NCBI GenBank assembly: GCA_945905815.1
Contig: CAMDQH010000029.1
Span: 1 to 32,450 of the forward strand
Direction of reading: 5' to 3'
DNA length: 32,450 nt
Origin: Bacteriovorax stolpii
GTDB lineage: Bacteria > Bdellovibrionota > Bacteriovoracia > Bacteriovoracales > Bacteriovoracaceae
Shown here: one piece after another, positions 1 through 7,265 of the stretch
Layout of the letters: each line of letters opens with the position of its first letter
How positions within the stretch are numbered: the stretch's first letter is position 1
Notes under the pieces: model-generated
Told to the model about the DNA's origin: nothing
The model's input: only the letters and a program-made list of their open reading frames with translations
Database searches by the model: none
Made by a program: the position numbers and the translations under genes

Positions 1-162
1 ATCAGTCGTAGTATCAGTTGTAGTGTCAGTCGGAGTATCAGTCGTAGTATCAGTTGTAGTGTCAGTCGGAGTTTCTGTTTTAGTGTCAGTTTTAGTGTCA
101 GTCGTGGTATCAGTCGTAGTATCGGTCGTAGTCGGAGTATCAGTCGTAGTCGGAGTTTCTGT
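1..162. repeat. Degenerate 6/12-nt tandem repeat encoding Thr-Asp units
   Basis: About 27 consecutive hexamer-like units of the form GTMGTA/GTATCA/GTGTCA read on the plus strand. On the coding minus strand they give ACTGAT/ACGACT/ACTGAC, that is Thr-Asp, Thr-Thr and Thr-Pro. Units differ mainly at third codon positions and by occasional Pro, Lys or Glu codons. This is coding low-complexity repeat and is prone to length change by slippage. It continues past the left edge, so its full length is unknown. Confidence 0.85.
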
Positions 163-579
163 TTGAGCGTCTTTCGGCTTTGTTCTTAGACTTTTTCTCG
201 GTGGCTTAATCTCTACGACAGGTTGAGGTTCTTCTTCATAAATCCACAATGCTAAACCAGCAACAACAACTATTACTAACACGACGGGATTGATTTTCTT
301 TTTTGCAGGCTTTTTAACTTCACCAACAGCGGTACCATCATCGTCTGCTTCGTCTTTATCAACTTTCTTTTTAGGTATCAGTTTTGACTTGAGCTTATCA
401 ATTAATGTCTGGGGTTTATCGTTAAGTTCACCAATATCAGTAACACCAGTGCTATCCGACGCACTCAATCCAGGATCAGTAGCATCCTGGTTTTTATTAG
501 ATGAATCTTCATCTTCATCTAGCTCTTCATCCTTCGCTTTTTTCTTGGAAGGAAGCTTGGCCTTAATGTCGTTTATCAA
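1..579 (-). CDS. Single-pass membrane protein with Thr-Asp repeat tail (partial, 3' end outside window)
   Basis: I do not recognise this gene. The open frame reads from a TTG codon at 579 down to the left edge (193 codons). The N-terminal part is charged: a Lys-rich stretch, then an acidic Asp/Glu cluster around residues 16-23. A single hydrophobic segment follows (about residues 91-108, rich in Val/Ile/Leu, ending near a Trp), then a Pro/Lys/Arg-rich linker. The tail is a Thr-Asp-Thr-Thr / Thr-Asp-Thr-Pro repeat that is still running at the window edge. This suggests a cytoplasmic N-terminus and a long disordered envelope tail. The start is uncertain: no in-frame ATG lies after the upstream TAG, and the only in-frame ATG before it overlaps a good -10 box. 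TTG at 579 is the first conventional start. A GGAG lies too far upstream to fit it well, but would fit a rare ATC codon. Confidence 0.7.
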   Translation of the reverse strand, partial: MINDIKAKLPSKKKAKDEELDEDEDSSNKNQDATDPGLSASDSTGVTDIGELNDKPQTLIDKLKSKLIPKKKVDKDEADDDGTAVGEVKKPAKKKINPVVLVIVVVAGLALWIYEEEPQPVVEIKPPRKSLRTKPKDAQTETPTTTDTPTTTDTTTDTTTDTKTDTKTETPTDTTTDTTTDTPTDTTTDTTTD

Positions 580-646
580 CTTAGCGAAGATAACTGCTCC
601 AAAGTAATTTGTGTCTTGAATTAACTATATGTTATCCAGTATCCTC

Positions 647-674
647 ATTATAAGGTACCTCGTGGAGTTTGCAA
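647..674 (-). promoter_or_regulatory. Candidate sigma-70 promoter for the Thr-Asp repeat protein
   Basis: On the minus strand, TTGCAA (674-669) is followed after 16 bases by a perfect TATAAT (652-647). Transcription would start near 640, leaving a leader of about 60 nt before the TTG start at 579. The ATG that overlaps this -10 box would then lie upstream of the transcript, which explains why it is not the start codon. This is a sequence match only. Confidence 0.5.
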
Positions 675-704
675 TAAATTCTCTATAGGGATCAAGGACT
701 TAAC

Positions 705-1322
705 GTGAATAATGTTCGCGACGAAGGCATAATCAAGTTTAAGCTTACTCTTAAGAGGGCACCGGCCCCTGAGCAAGCCCAATTTATCGCTCTAGAAAAG
801 TGGAGAGCGCTCTTTTATAAGCTAAGTTTAATTGGCGAATACCCGAACGAAAAAATCGGATATGGGAACCTATCATCTCGTCTGCCCAAGAAAGCTTTTA
901 TCATTACTGGAAGCCAAACAGGTCATTTGGCACATTTACAGGCACACCATTACACCAAAGTTATAGATTGTGATTTAAAAAAAGGGTTAGTTTCAGCTGA
1001 AGGATTAATACCCCCATCCAGCGAATCTCTCACTCATTATGGAATCTATGAGGCCAACCCAGCTATCCAATATGTTTTCCATGTTCACCATCCAAAACTT
1101 TGGGAAATACTCCAGAATGGGGACTGCGATTATATAAGTGAAGATATTCAATATGGGACTCAGGAAATGGCAAATGCTGCCTGTACACTTTTAGCAAATA
1201 AGACTTCTGGAATATTTGTCATGAAAGGTCATGAAGATGGGATTATCTCCTATGCTACAACGGCCGATGACGCTGGCAAGAATCTTCTAGAGCTTTACCG
1301 TAAACTTGCCGTCAGGCAGTAG
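705..1322 (+). CDS. Class II aldolase/adducin family protein
   Basis: This is a 205-residue protein of the class II aldolase/adducin fold (zinc-dependent sugar-phosphate aldolases, epimerases and dehydratases). Visible motifs are a phosphate-binding-type Gly-Asn-Leu-Ser-Ser-Arg near residue 54, a Thr-Gly-Ser-Gln-Thr-Gly stretch near 69, a His-x-His-His zinc-ligand cluster near 126, and a late Gly-His-Glu-Asp-Gly where these enzymes carry another metal-binding His. Substrate cannot be told from sequence. The first 25 residues precede the usual domain start. The start is GTG at 705 with AAGGAC about six bases upstream. The gene stands alone on its strand, and its last 36 bases overlap the 3' end of the convergent ATP-grasp gene. 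Confidence 0.85.
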   Translation: MNNVRDEGIIKFKLTLKRAPAPEQAQFIALEKWRALFYKLSLIGEYPNEKIGYGNLSSRLPKKAFIITGSQTGHLAHLQAHHYTKVIDCDLKKGLVSAEGLIPPSSESLTHYGIYEANPAIQYVFHVHHPKLWEILQNGDCDYISEDIQYGTQEMANAACTLLANKTSGIFVMKGHEDGIISYATTADDAGKNLLELYRKLAVRQ

Positions 1323-2363
1323 GGCATTTAATTTCTCTATCAGCTTCAAACCCTCATTTTTATTTTCAGCTGTAAGCAAGATAATCTCAAATCTTGAATC
1401 ACCAGGTGAAAGAACCATCATTCCCTCGAAACTTGAGAGCCGTTGCCAAAGTGGCTGGACTAAAGGATTTTTTTTCATCATTAACAATGCGGTCCAGTTT
1501 CTGTCATTTGAAAATTTTTCGGATAACTCATACGTGAGTCTTCCCATCGTTCTTCGATAGTTGATTTCACTCATCACTCTAATCTTCAGCTCCCCTTCTT
1601 CTTCATAGATAAATGAATCAATGGAGTAACCATATTCATTGGAATGCTGAGAGTAAAAATCTATAATCGCTTGAGTTTGTACTTGAAAAATGGACCACTT
1701 CTCTTCACTCACTTGTTTGTAGAATGAAAGATCCTGCAAGCAAGACGATTTCAAATTATTAAAAATCGTCCCTTTATATTGAAATTTTTCATCTACTTGG
1801 TTCTGATAAGCAATAAGTTTCCCGTCCGGAAAAATGTACTGAGAAAAATCATGCAGTCGATTGAACCATGGCTCTACAATAACAGGGCCTGAAGCGATCG
1901 CCTTAAGGATCATTTCCTGACGCTCACTCAAAGACATCTTCTTCAGAAGAAGTTGAAATTTTTGTCCAGACATACCAAAGGGATCTTTCAGTAGTAAATC
2001 TCTACTCCAGTTAATCGTTTTGAAGTTATCCTCGTTCTTAATAATGTGTGTATCAGCACACCAACCCTGATTAATAATGAGTTCCGTGCTGGTTATTTTG
2101 GAGTTCCACCATTTTTCAAGTTCTTTATTTTTTAATGGTCCCCAGAAATTTTCAAAACTACCTGCTTTTACGATCTCAGGTATATGATTCGTTCTTTTTT
2201 CAATGTAGTTTAGGTATTCAGATGAATATTCTTTTTGCGTATAGAGTGGATGAGAACTTAAAAAGAAGAGAATAAACTCTATTGATTCATTAATTGCCAG
2301 TGGTGCCAGTTTATTGTGAAACAACTCTACTTCGTAGTCAGCATTAACTTTAAAAGGCTTCAT
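1287..2363 (-). CDS. ATP-grasp family protein, partner of DUF455 protein
   Basis: This 358-residue soluble protein has the marks of the ATP-grasp fold. A Lys followed by a Gly-rich loop lies at residues 126-135 (KDPFGMSGQK). A Val-Glu-Pro-Trp segment at 163-166 sits where the adenine-binding linker is expected. Asp249 and then Glu266-x-Asn268 match the metal-binding acid and E-x-N pair, followed by Tyr-Arg-Arg. ATP-grasp enzymes usually join a carboxylate, via an acyl-phosphate, to an amine or thiol. The substrate is unknown and the N-terminal 100 residues match no domain I recognise. Its ATG overlaps the stop of the DUF455 gene by 4 nt (2360-2363), so the two are probably translationally coupled. 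It is the last gene of a four-gene minus-strand run, and its 3' end overlaps the aldolase-like gene on the other strand. Confidence 0.75.
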   Translation of the reverse strand: MKPFKVNADYEVELFHNKLAPLAINESIEFILFFLSSHPLYTQKEYSSEYLNYIEKRTNHIPEIVKAGSFENFWGPLKNKELEKWWNSKITSTELIINQGWCADTHIIKNEDNFKTINWSRDLLLKDPFGMSGQKFQLLLKKMSLSERQEMILKAIASGPVIVEPWFNRLHDFSQYIFPDGKLIAYQNQVDEKFQYKGTIFNNLKSSCLQDLSFYKQVSEEKWSIFQVQTQAIIDFYSQHSNEYGYSIDSFIYEEEGELKIRVMSEINYRRTMGRLTYELSEKFSNDRNWTALLMMKKNPLVQPLWQRLSSFEGMMVLSPGDSRFEIILLTAENKNEGLKLIEKLNALLPDGKFTVKL

Positions 2364-3175
2364 AAGTTGGAAGCTCTTTTCGTAATATTGAAATTATCAT
2401 CAAAACCGATAAGCGAAGAAATAAATCCCTCGTCATTCATGGCCTTGGCATGAAGAGTAGGGTCAAAGTAGATACCTTTACTTCGTGAGGGAGTGATTGG
2501 CCCTGGCATACAGCTAAGATAGTAATCCCAAAGTTTTTTATCTGATCGCCATTTTTTCATCCAGTGAGAACCAAAAGCAACATGAGTAATTTCGTCTTCT
2601 AGTACCATTTCTAAAATTTCAGAAGTTTTTGTATCTCCTAACGAACGAAATACTTTGGCGTAGTGTTGAGCAAAATCCAGATTAGCAGCTTCAAAGGTTA
2701 ACGCCATCATCGCCGTATATTGTGGTGCTGTTTTGAGCTTTTCCATTTGTCGCCAAAAAAAGTCATTTAATGGAAAATCACCAAATTCGTAGCCCACTTC
2801 GTTCAACCGTTTGATATAAAGACCAAGATGCTTTTGTTCATCTTTGAGTGTCGTTAAAATACCTTTTTTAAAACGAACATCCTCATCAGAAGTATGAGGA
2901 TAAATCAAAAGGGCCGCGGCCATCATTTCAATCGCAAGCAATTCATGATTAGCAAAACTGTGAAGGGCCATGGCCTTCTGATCATTTTCATTTAAACGAG
3001 ATGATTTTGGAAACTTGAAGTGTCTATCAGAGAAGGATAAACGGCCGGTTCTTCCCGGAAGTTTTGGTAATTCAAACTCCTCCCAGGGAACCCAATCAAA
3101 CGGAATATCCAAGTTTTTATCTTCAATAGTTTCTCCTAAGAGAATCTTCTGAGCATAGTCACGATAGGAATTCAT
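2360..3175 (-). CDS. DUF455 ferritin-like (putative diiron) protein
   Basis: This 271-residue protein belongs to the DUF455 branch of the ferritin-like four-helix superfamily. The putative diiron ligands are all present: Glu78 and Glu83 in HELLAIE, Glu113-x2-His116 in DEQKH, Glu162 in the third helix, and Glu195-x2-His198 in EDEITH. This is the E...ExxH...E...ExxH pattern of carboxylate-bridged diiron oxygenases and oxidases. The family's reaction is not established. The gene follows the helicase stop by 3 nt and overlaps the ATP-grasp start by 4 nt, so it is clearly in one transcription unit. The ATG at 3175 has no strong Shine-Dalgarno sequence, which fits translation coupled to the upstream gene. 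Confidence 0.85.
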   Translation of the reverse strand: MNSYRDYAQKILLGETIEDKNLDIPFDWVPWEEFELPKLPGRTGRLSFSDRHFKFPKSSRLNENDQKAMALHSFANHELLAIEMMAAALLIYPHTSDEDVRFKKGILTTLKDEQKHLGLYIKRLNEVGYEFGDFPLNDFFWRQMEKLKTAPQYTAMMALTFEAANLDFAQHYAKVFRSLGDTKTSEILEMVLEDEITHVAFGSHWMKKWRSDKKLWDYYLSCMPGPITPSRSKGIYFDPTLHAKAMNDEGFISSLIGFDDNFNITKRASNL

Positions 3176-3178
3176 ATT

Positions 3179-5989
3179 TTATCTATGTTTACGAAATGCT
3201 GCTGCCGCATTTTTTTTCCCGGCGCTACCGCCACTAGATGGTCTTTTTAGTCCACCACCAGAAGGTTTTTTGATGCCAGTATTGCTAGGTTTCTCTCCAC
3301 TTTGAGTGGGCTTCTTGGCATGAGAATTAGAACTTGAATGCTTGCTCTTACCAGAATCTGAGCGCTCTGAACGAGGAGAATTTTCATTTTTACGTCCTCC
3401 ATCCTGTTTCCGCTCATCTCTTCGGCCCCGACCTTGATCGCGCCCCTGGTCCCGACCTTGGTCTTGAGCTGATCTACTATCCGGACGACGGTTAAACTTG
3501 CGTTTAGAAAAACAGACATCACAAATATTAAATTGGGCGTTCGCTGCCATTTTGCAACCACAGCTTGAGCAACTTTTCCCAATTTTATCCGACAGAAGTT
3601 CGTTGAGTCGTTCTATTGCCTTTGATTTATTTTCGAGGAGAAGCTTTTCTTCAAAATCAAAGTTTTTGTTATCAAAGTGTCTTGATAGCCATTGATACAA
3701 TTCAACGCATTTAATTGTTGTTTCAAGGTAATCAATATTATCTGACCTATCATCAATCAATTCATTCACAATGGAATGGTTGCCAACGTAGTGCTTGAGA
3801 ATCCAAAGATAATACTGAACATGTTCAAGTAGACCCAAGTTAACAGGAGCACATGCGAAGCCAAAGATCTCTGAGTTTGATAAAGTACGGTCCTCATCAG
3901 CTGCCTCAACCATTTCGGCCAGCTCAATCATCTCTTTCATGTCCACGCAATAAAATGGCTTTCTAAAGGTCATGGTATTAAATAGACGCAGGAATTCAGA
4001 CAGAGAAAGACTAGGGAGAGAATTAGCATCCAAAGCATTATTAACGCTACTAAATATATCTAAATCGGGTCCAACCATTGCCTTGTCATTTTGCGACAAA
4101 GTATGAGCGAGTGCATTTTTTAAAATACGCAGGCCATCTTCAACTTTATTGAGAGTTGTAACTTCTCCCACAGGGAACCGTTTAAATCGTCCTGCTCGCC
4201 CAGAAATTTGCTTAATCTCGCTAAAGGTCAGTGGATTTTCTTTGTTATCGATAAATTTAGAAAGTGCCGAGAAGACAATTCTCTTTACTGGCAAGTTCAT
4301 CCCCATCGCAATTGCATCAGTTGAAACCATAATATCGGTTTCACCTTCATCAAACTTGCGGGCCTGTTCACGACGAACCTCTGGAGATAGTCGGCCGTAA
4401 ACAATCGAAACTTTAAAATCGAGTTCTTCAAGATCTGCTTTATATTTGAGTGCATTTTTACGAGAAAATACAATCAAGGCATCATTTTTTTCTAATTGAG
4501 AAAGTGGAATCTGATGGGGCATAACATTCAACTCGGTCATACGAGTGTATTCTCTGATTTCGAGTGTATCTCCACAGAGAGCTAGAACTTGTTTTACGAG
4601 TTCTAGTACAGAATGATCCCCACATATATGAACTTCATCAGCTTGAATATTTACCAGTGCACGAGTCCATGCCCAGCCACGTTGAGAATCAGTGAGCATT
4701 TGGATTTCATCGATGACACAACATTCAAATCTTTGCTGAAGTTTTGCCATTTCAATCGTTGATGAATAATGAGTAGCGTTTGGAATCTCCAAAACTTCTT
4801 CACCTGTTAACAGGTTGGTTTTTACACCTTTGCTATTCATTGTATCAAAGAGTTCCGAGGCAAGAAGCCTTAGAGGAGCTAGGTAGCAGCCATTTTTTGC
4901 CTTACAGAGGGCTTCGATAGCGTGGTAGGTCTTTCCTGAATTGGTTGGGCCCATATGATAAATAACTTTACGATTTAATCTTCGAGCTTCAGTGTGAAGC
5001 CAGAATTGACCAAGATAATCGCGAAGGATTGTCGAAGAAACGTCTTTTCTTTTAAAGGCCATAATGGCCTGGATAAATCGCTCAAACTCTTTCTGTAGGA
5101 AGAGTTCCCCTTTCCAGATATTCGTCTCAAGTTGGATAAAAAAACGATCGTATTCTTCCTGCGCCACAAGTTCGGGTTTCAGACCTTTTTCTACAAGGAT
5201 TGTATTGAAATATACGTTCAGTTTTTCTTTATAAACTTTTCCGAGATCACTCTTTGGACCAAATTTCTCTCTGAAATAAGTTTTAACTTCTGTTTCTAAC
5301 TTATTAACTGAAGAGCGCTTGAGCTTATTGCGCATATTGTGGAAGTTCTTTTCGAGAGCTGTTTTAAGATTAAAAACGGCTCCTGAAACGTCAGTTATTT
5401 TTTTTGTTAGAATCCAATCATGGAGCTTTTCTTCTGCTTTATCAATTAGCCCTATCTGAATGGCATAAACTGATTCTCTTACTTGTGTGCGGTAATCTCC
5501 TAAACACTGGACGCACTGACAAGTTAGTTCTCTATCATTAACATTTATATCGAAATTAACTTTAACTAGTTCTTGTGTTTGAACGTGCTTCGCAAGTTTA
5601 TCCTCGGCCCATGCCTTGAAAGTTTCTTTATATGAGGCTGCTACTTCAGAACTGAAATCACCATCGACTACAAAAGAGTAATTATTGGTCGCAGGAAATA
5701 TAAAGTCATCAATAAGAGCTGTTTCGACAATGGCTTCCCGATCATATAGGTCTCGCGATTTGCCAAAGCTTTTTTCAAATATTGAATCAAGGGAGGAAAA
5801 TTGATCGAAAAGATTTCTAGTATCTAACGCAATAGATTCCAGGGTATCTAAAACAATTAAAGCGTCTTCTAAAGATCGTAACCCGGGAGATTCTTCATCT
5901 CCCGAGAAACTAATCGTTATTAAGGCTTTTCTGGATATTTCAAGATTAGTACGGATGTCCTGATATAAGGACGATATTTCACTGCTCAA
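3179..5989 (-). CDS. Suv3-like DExH RNA helicase with zinc ribbon and RG-rich tail
   Basis: This 936-residue protein resembles mitochondrial/alphaproteobacterial Suv3 RNA helicases, ATP-dependent 3'-to-5' unwinding enzymes that work with exonucleases in RNA decay. Walker A is GPTNSGKT (347-354), the DExH box is DEIQ (427-430), and motif VI is QISGRAGRF (594-602). The Suv3-like C-terminal helical region follows (about 660-800). Then come a small Cys4-type knuckle (Cys807, 810, 812, 823, 826) and a disordered tail rich in Arg, Gly, Asp-Gln-Gly-Arg repeats, Ser and Lys (830-936), probably RNA-binding. The first 340 residues match nothing I recognise and hold their own Cys157-x-Cys159-x2-Cys162 cluster. 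The start is TTG at 5989, with GGAAG 10 bases upstream and 15 nt after the aminopeptidase stop. No in-frame ATG occurs nearby. Confidence 0.88.
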   Translation of the reverse strand: MSSEISSLYQDIRTNLEISRKALITISFSGDEESPGLRSLEDALIVLDTLESIALDTRNLFDQFSSLDSIFEKSFGKSRDLYDREAIVETALIDDFIFPATNNYSFVVDGDFSSEVAASYKETFKAWAEDKLAKHVQTQELVKVNFDINVNDRELTCQCVQCLGDYRTQVRESVYAIQIGLIDKAEEKLHDWILTKKITDVSGAVFNLKTALEKNFHNMRNKLKRSSVNKLETEVKTYFREKFGPKSDLGKVYKEKLNVYFNTILVEKGLKPELVAQEEYDRFFIQLETNIWKGELFLQKEFERFIQAIMAFKRKDVSSTILRDYLGQFWLHTEARRLNRKVIYHMGPTNSGKTYHAIEALCKAKNGCYLAPLRLLASELFDTMNSKGVKTNLLTGEEVLEIPNATHYSSTIEMAKLQQRFECCVIDEIQMLTDSQRGWAWTRALVNIQADEVHICGDHSVLELVKQVLALCGDTLEIREYTRMTELNVMPHQIPLSQLEKNDALIVFSRKNALKYKADLEELDFKVSIVYGRLSPEVRREQARKFDEGETDIMVSTDAIAMGMNLPVKRIVFSALSKFIDNKENPLTFSEIKQISGRAGRFKRFPVGEVTTLNKVEDGLRILKNALAHTLSQNDKAMVGPDLDIFSSVNNALDANSLPSLSLSEFLRLFNTMTFRKPFYCVDMKEMIELAEMVEAADEDRTLSNSEIFGFACAPVNLGLLEHVQYYLWILKHYVGNHSIVNELIDDRSDNIDYLETTIKCVELYQWLSRHFDNKNFDFEEKLLLENKSKAIERLNELLSDKIGKSCSSCGCKMAANAQFNICDVCFSKRKFNRRPDSRSAQDQGRDQGRDQGRGRRDERKQDGGRKNENSPRSERSDSGKSKHSSSNSHAKKPTQSGEKPSNTGIKKPSGGGLKRPSSGGSAGKKNAAAAFRKHR

Positions 5990-6004
5990 CGTTTACCAAC
6001 TTCC

Positions 6005-7189
6005 TTATTTAGCCAACTCCACAACAAATGCTGTTGCTAGTTTTGCAAATTTAGCTGCATGTTTAGCATCTCCACCTGAAGTCTGCAAAGTATCGTTTGG
6101 TGTATGGATCTTGTGATTGATGTCTTCCATTGTAGCTTCAAAAGGAAACGAAGATGGATAACCATTCGCAGTCCAAGACGCGTGATCTGAACATCCGTAG
6201 CCACAACGAGAATAACCCCAAGAAACTTTCACATATTCATCGATCAGTTTTCCAAGAAATTCATTTTGTGCACCGTTAGTAAAATCGGCCATCATTACGA
6301 TGTCTTTGTCTGCAGTGCCCTTAAAAAGAGTCATATCTAGCTGCATTACGCCTATAACTTTTATGCCTTTAGCTTTGTAGCTCGCTGCAATTTCTTTAGA
6401 ACCAAGAAGCCCAACTTCCTCAGCTGAGTAACCCATGAACTGAACTGTGCGCTTAGGCTTATAGTTATTATTCATGAGAATTTTAATGACTTCAGTAATT
6501 GTTGCAATTCCTGAAGCATTATCATCTGCGCCTGGAGCTTTACCACTTCCACCGAACATTCCTGCAATAGAGTCAGCGTGACCTCCAAGGATGACGACCT
6601 CGTCAGATTTTTCAGAACCTGCGATCGTCATGATGATTGAAGTCTGAGGCCAACCAGCATGTTTATAAAGTTCTACTTTTACGTCTGATCTGTGCTTAGA
6701 AAGATCTGCCCACGTATCACGGATAAACTCTGAAGATTTAATTCCTGTATCAGATTTATAATAGCGAGTATTGAATGCCGATAGTTTTTCAATCATGCCT
6801 CTGATCGAAGGCTCTTCAACTTGAGCTACCATTGGAGCCACTAAAACTGACTGATCAATCGTGTAGTCAGAGAAAATAGCTGATTTTGCAAAATACATGT
6901 CGCCCTGAAAAGAAAGAGCTGCTTGAGCTTCTTCATAAGACTCATGAGTAATGAAACCACCACAACGGTGAAGTTCATCGTGAATCGTTGCAGAAAGTTG
7001 TTCAACTTCAGACTGAGTCAGTTTTACCACTGATGCGCCTTGAGCTGAAAAAAGAGTCTGAACAGATTTGTTAAGTTTTGGGCGAATTTTGGCCAAAACA
7101 TCGTTATCGACAGTAAGCCACTGAGCTTTTGGCGCAGCGAATGATGCTGCTGAGAGAGTCAGGGCAATCAATCCTATGATTTTTTTCAT
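6005..7189 (-). CDS. Exported M28 family zinc aminopeptidase
   Basis: This is a secreted di-zinc metallopeptidase of family M28, close to the Vibrio/Aeromonas leucyl aminopeptidase type, which removes N-terminal residues from peptides. A Sec signal peptide (Lys-Lys, a hydrophobic run, then Ala-Ala-Ser-Phe-Ala-Ala) leads the protein. The expected ligands are visible (numbered from the chosen start): His204 in GGHAD, Asp222 in GADDN, the Glu-Glu pair near 257-258 in YSAEEVG, Asp285 in QLDMT, and His362 in NHKIHT. A Cys-Gly-Tyr-Gly-Cys pair could form the small disulfide known in this group. I chose the ATG at 7189, not the one at 7198, because AAGGA sits 8 nt before 7189 but directly abuts 7198. 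It is first in the run leading to the helicase and likely feeds on host protein outside the cytoplasm. Confidence 0.9.
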   Translation of the reverse strand: MKKIIGLIALTLSAASFAAPKAQWLTVDNDVLAKIRPKLNKSVQTLFSAQGASVVKLTQSEVEQLSATIHDELHRCGGFITHESYEEAQAALSFQGDMYFAKSAIFSDYTIDQSVLVAPMVAQVEEPSIRGMIEKLSAFNTRYYKSDTGIKSSEFIRDTWADLSKHRSDVKVELYKHAGWPQTSIIMTIAGSEKSDEVVILGGHADSIAGMFGGSGKAPGADDNASGIATITEVIKILMNNNYKPKRTVQFMGYSAEEVGLLGSKEIAASYKAKGIKVIGVMQLDMTLFKGTADKDIVMMADFTNGAQNEFLGKLIDEYVKVSWGYSRCGYGCSDHASWTANGYPSSFPFEATMEDINHKIHTPNDTLQTSGGDAKHAAKFAKLATAFVVELAK

Positions 7190-7265
7190 TTTTTCCATCC
7201 TTGCTAATAAAAATGACTGTTACAATTAACCCATAGTTTTAAGGCCTTTGTGAAGGAAAAGTTCT

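Noticed and set aside
1-162. CRISPR-like repeat array
   Set aside because: Repeat units are 6-12 nt with no unique spacers and stay in frame as Thr-Asp codons of a minus-strand gene. It is a coding repeat.
290-607. Plus-strand Ser-rich open frame
   Set aside because: It is the antisense of the Asp/Glu- and Lys-rich part of the minus-strand gene, and Ser runs arise from the complement of acidic codons. It has no ribosome site and no domain.
3247-3582. Minus-strand 111-residue open frame inside the helicase tail
   Set aside because: It is a shadow frame within the low-complexity Arg/Gly/Ser-coding region, and the main frame has clear Cys knuckle and helicase continuity.
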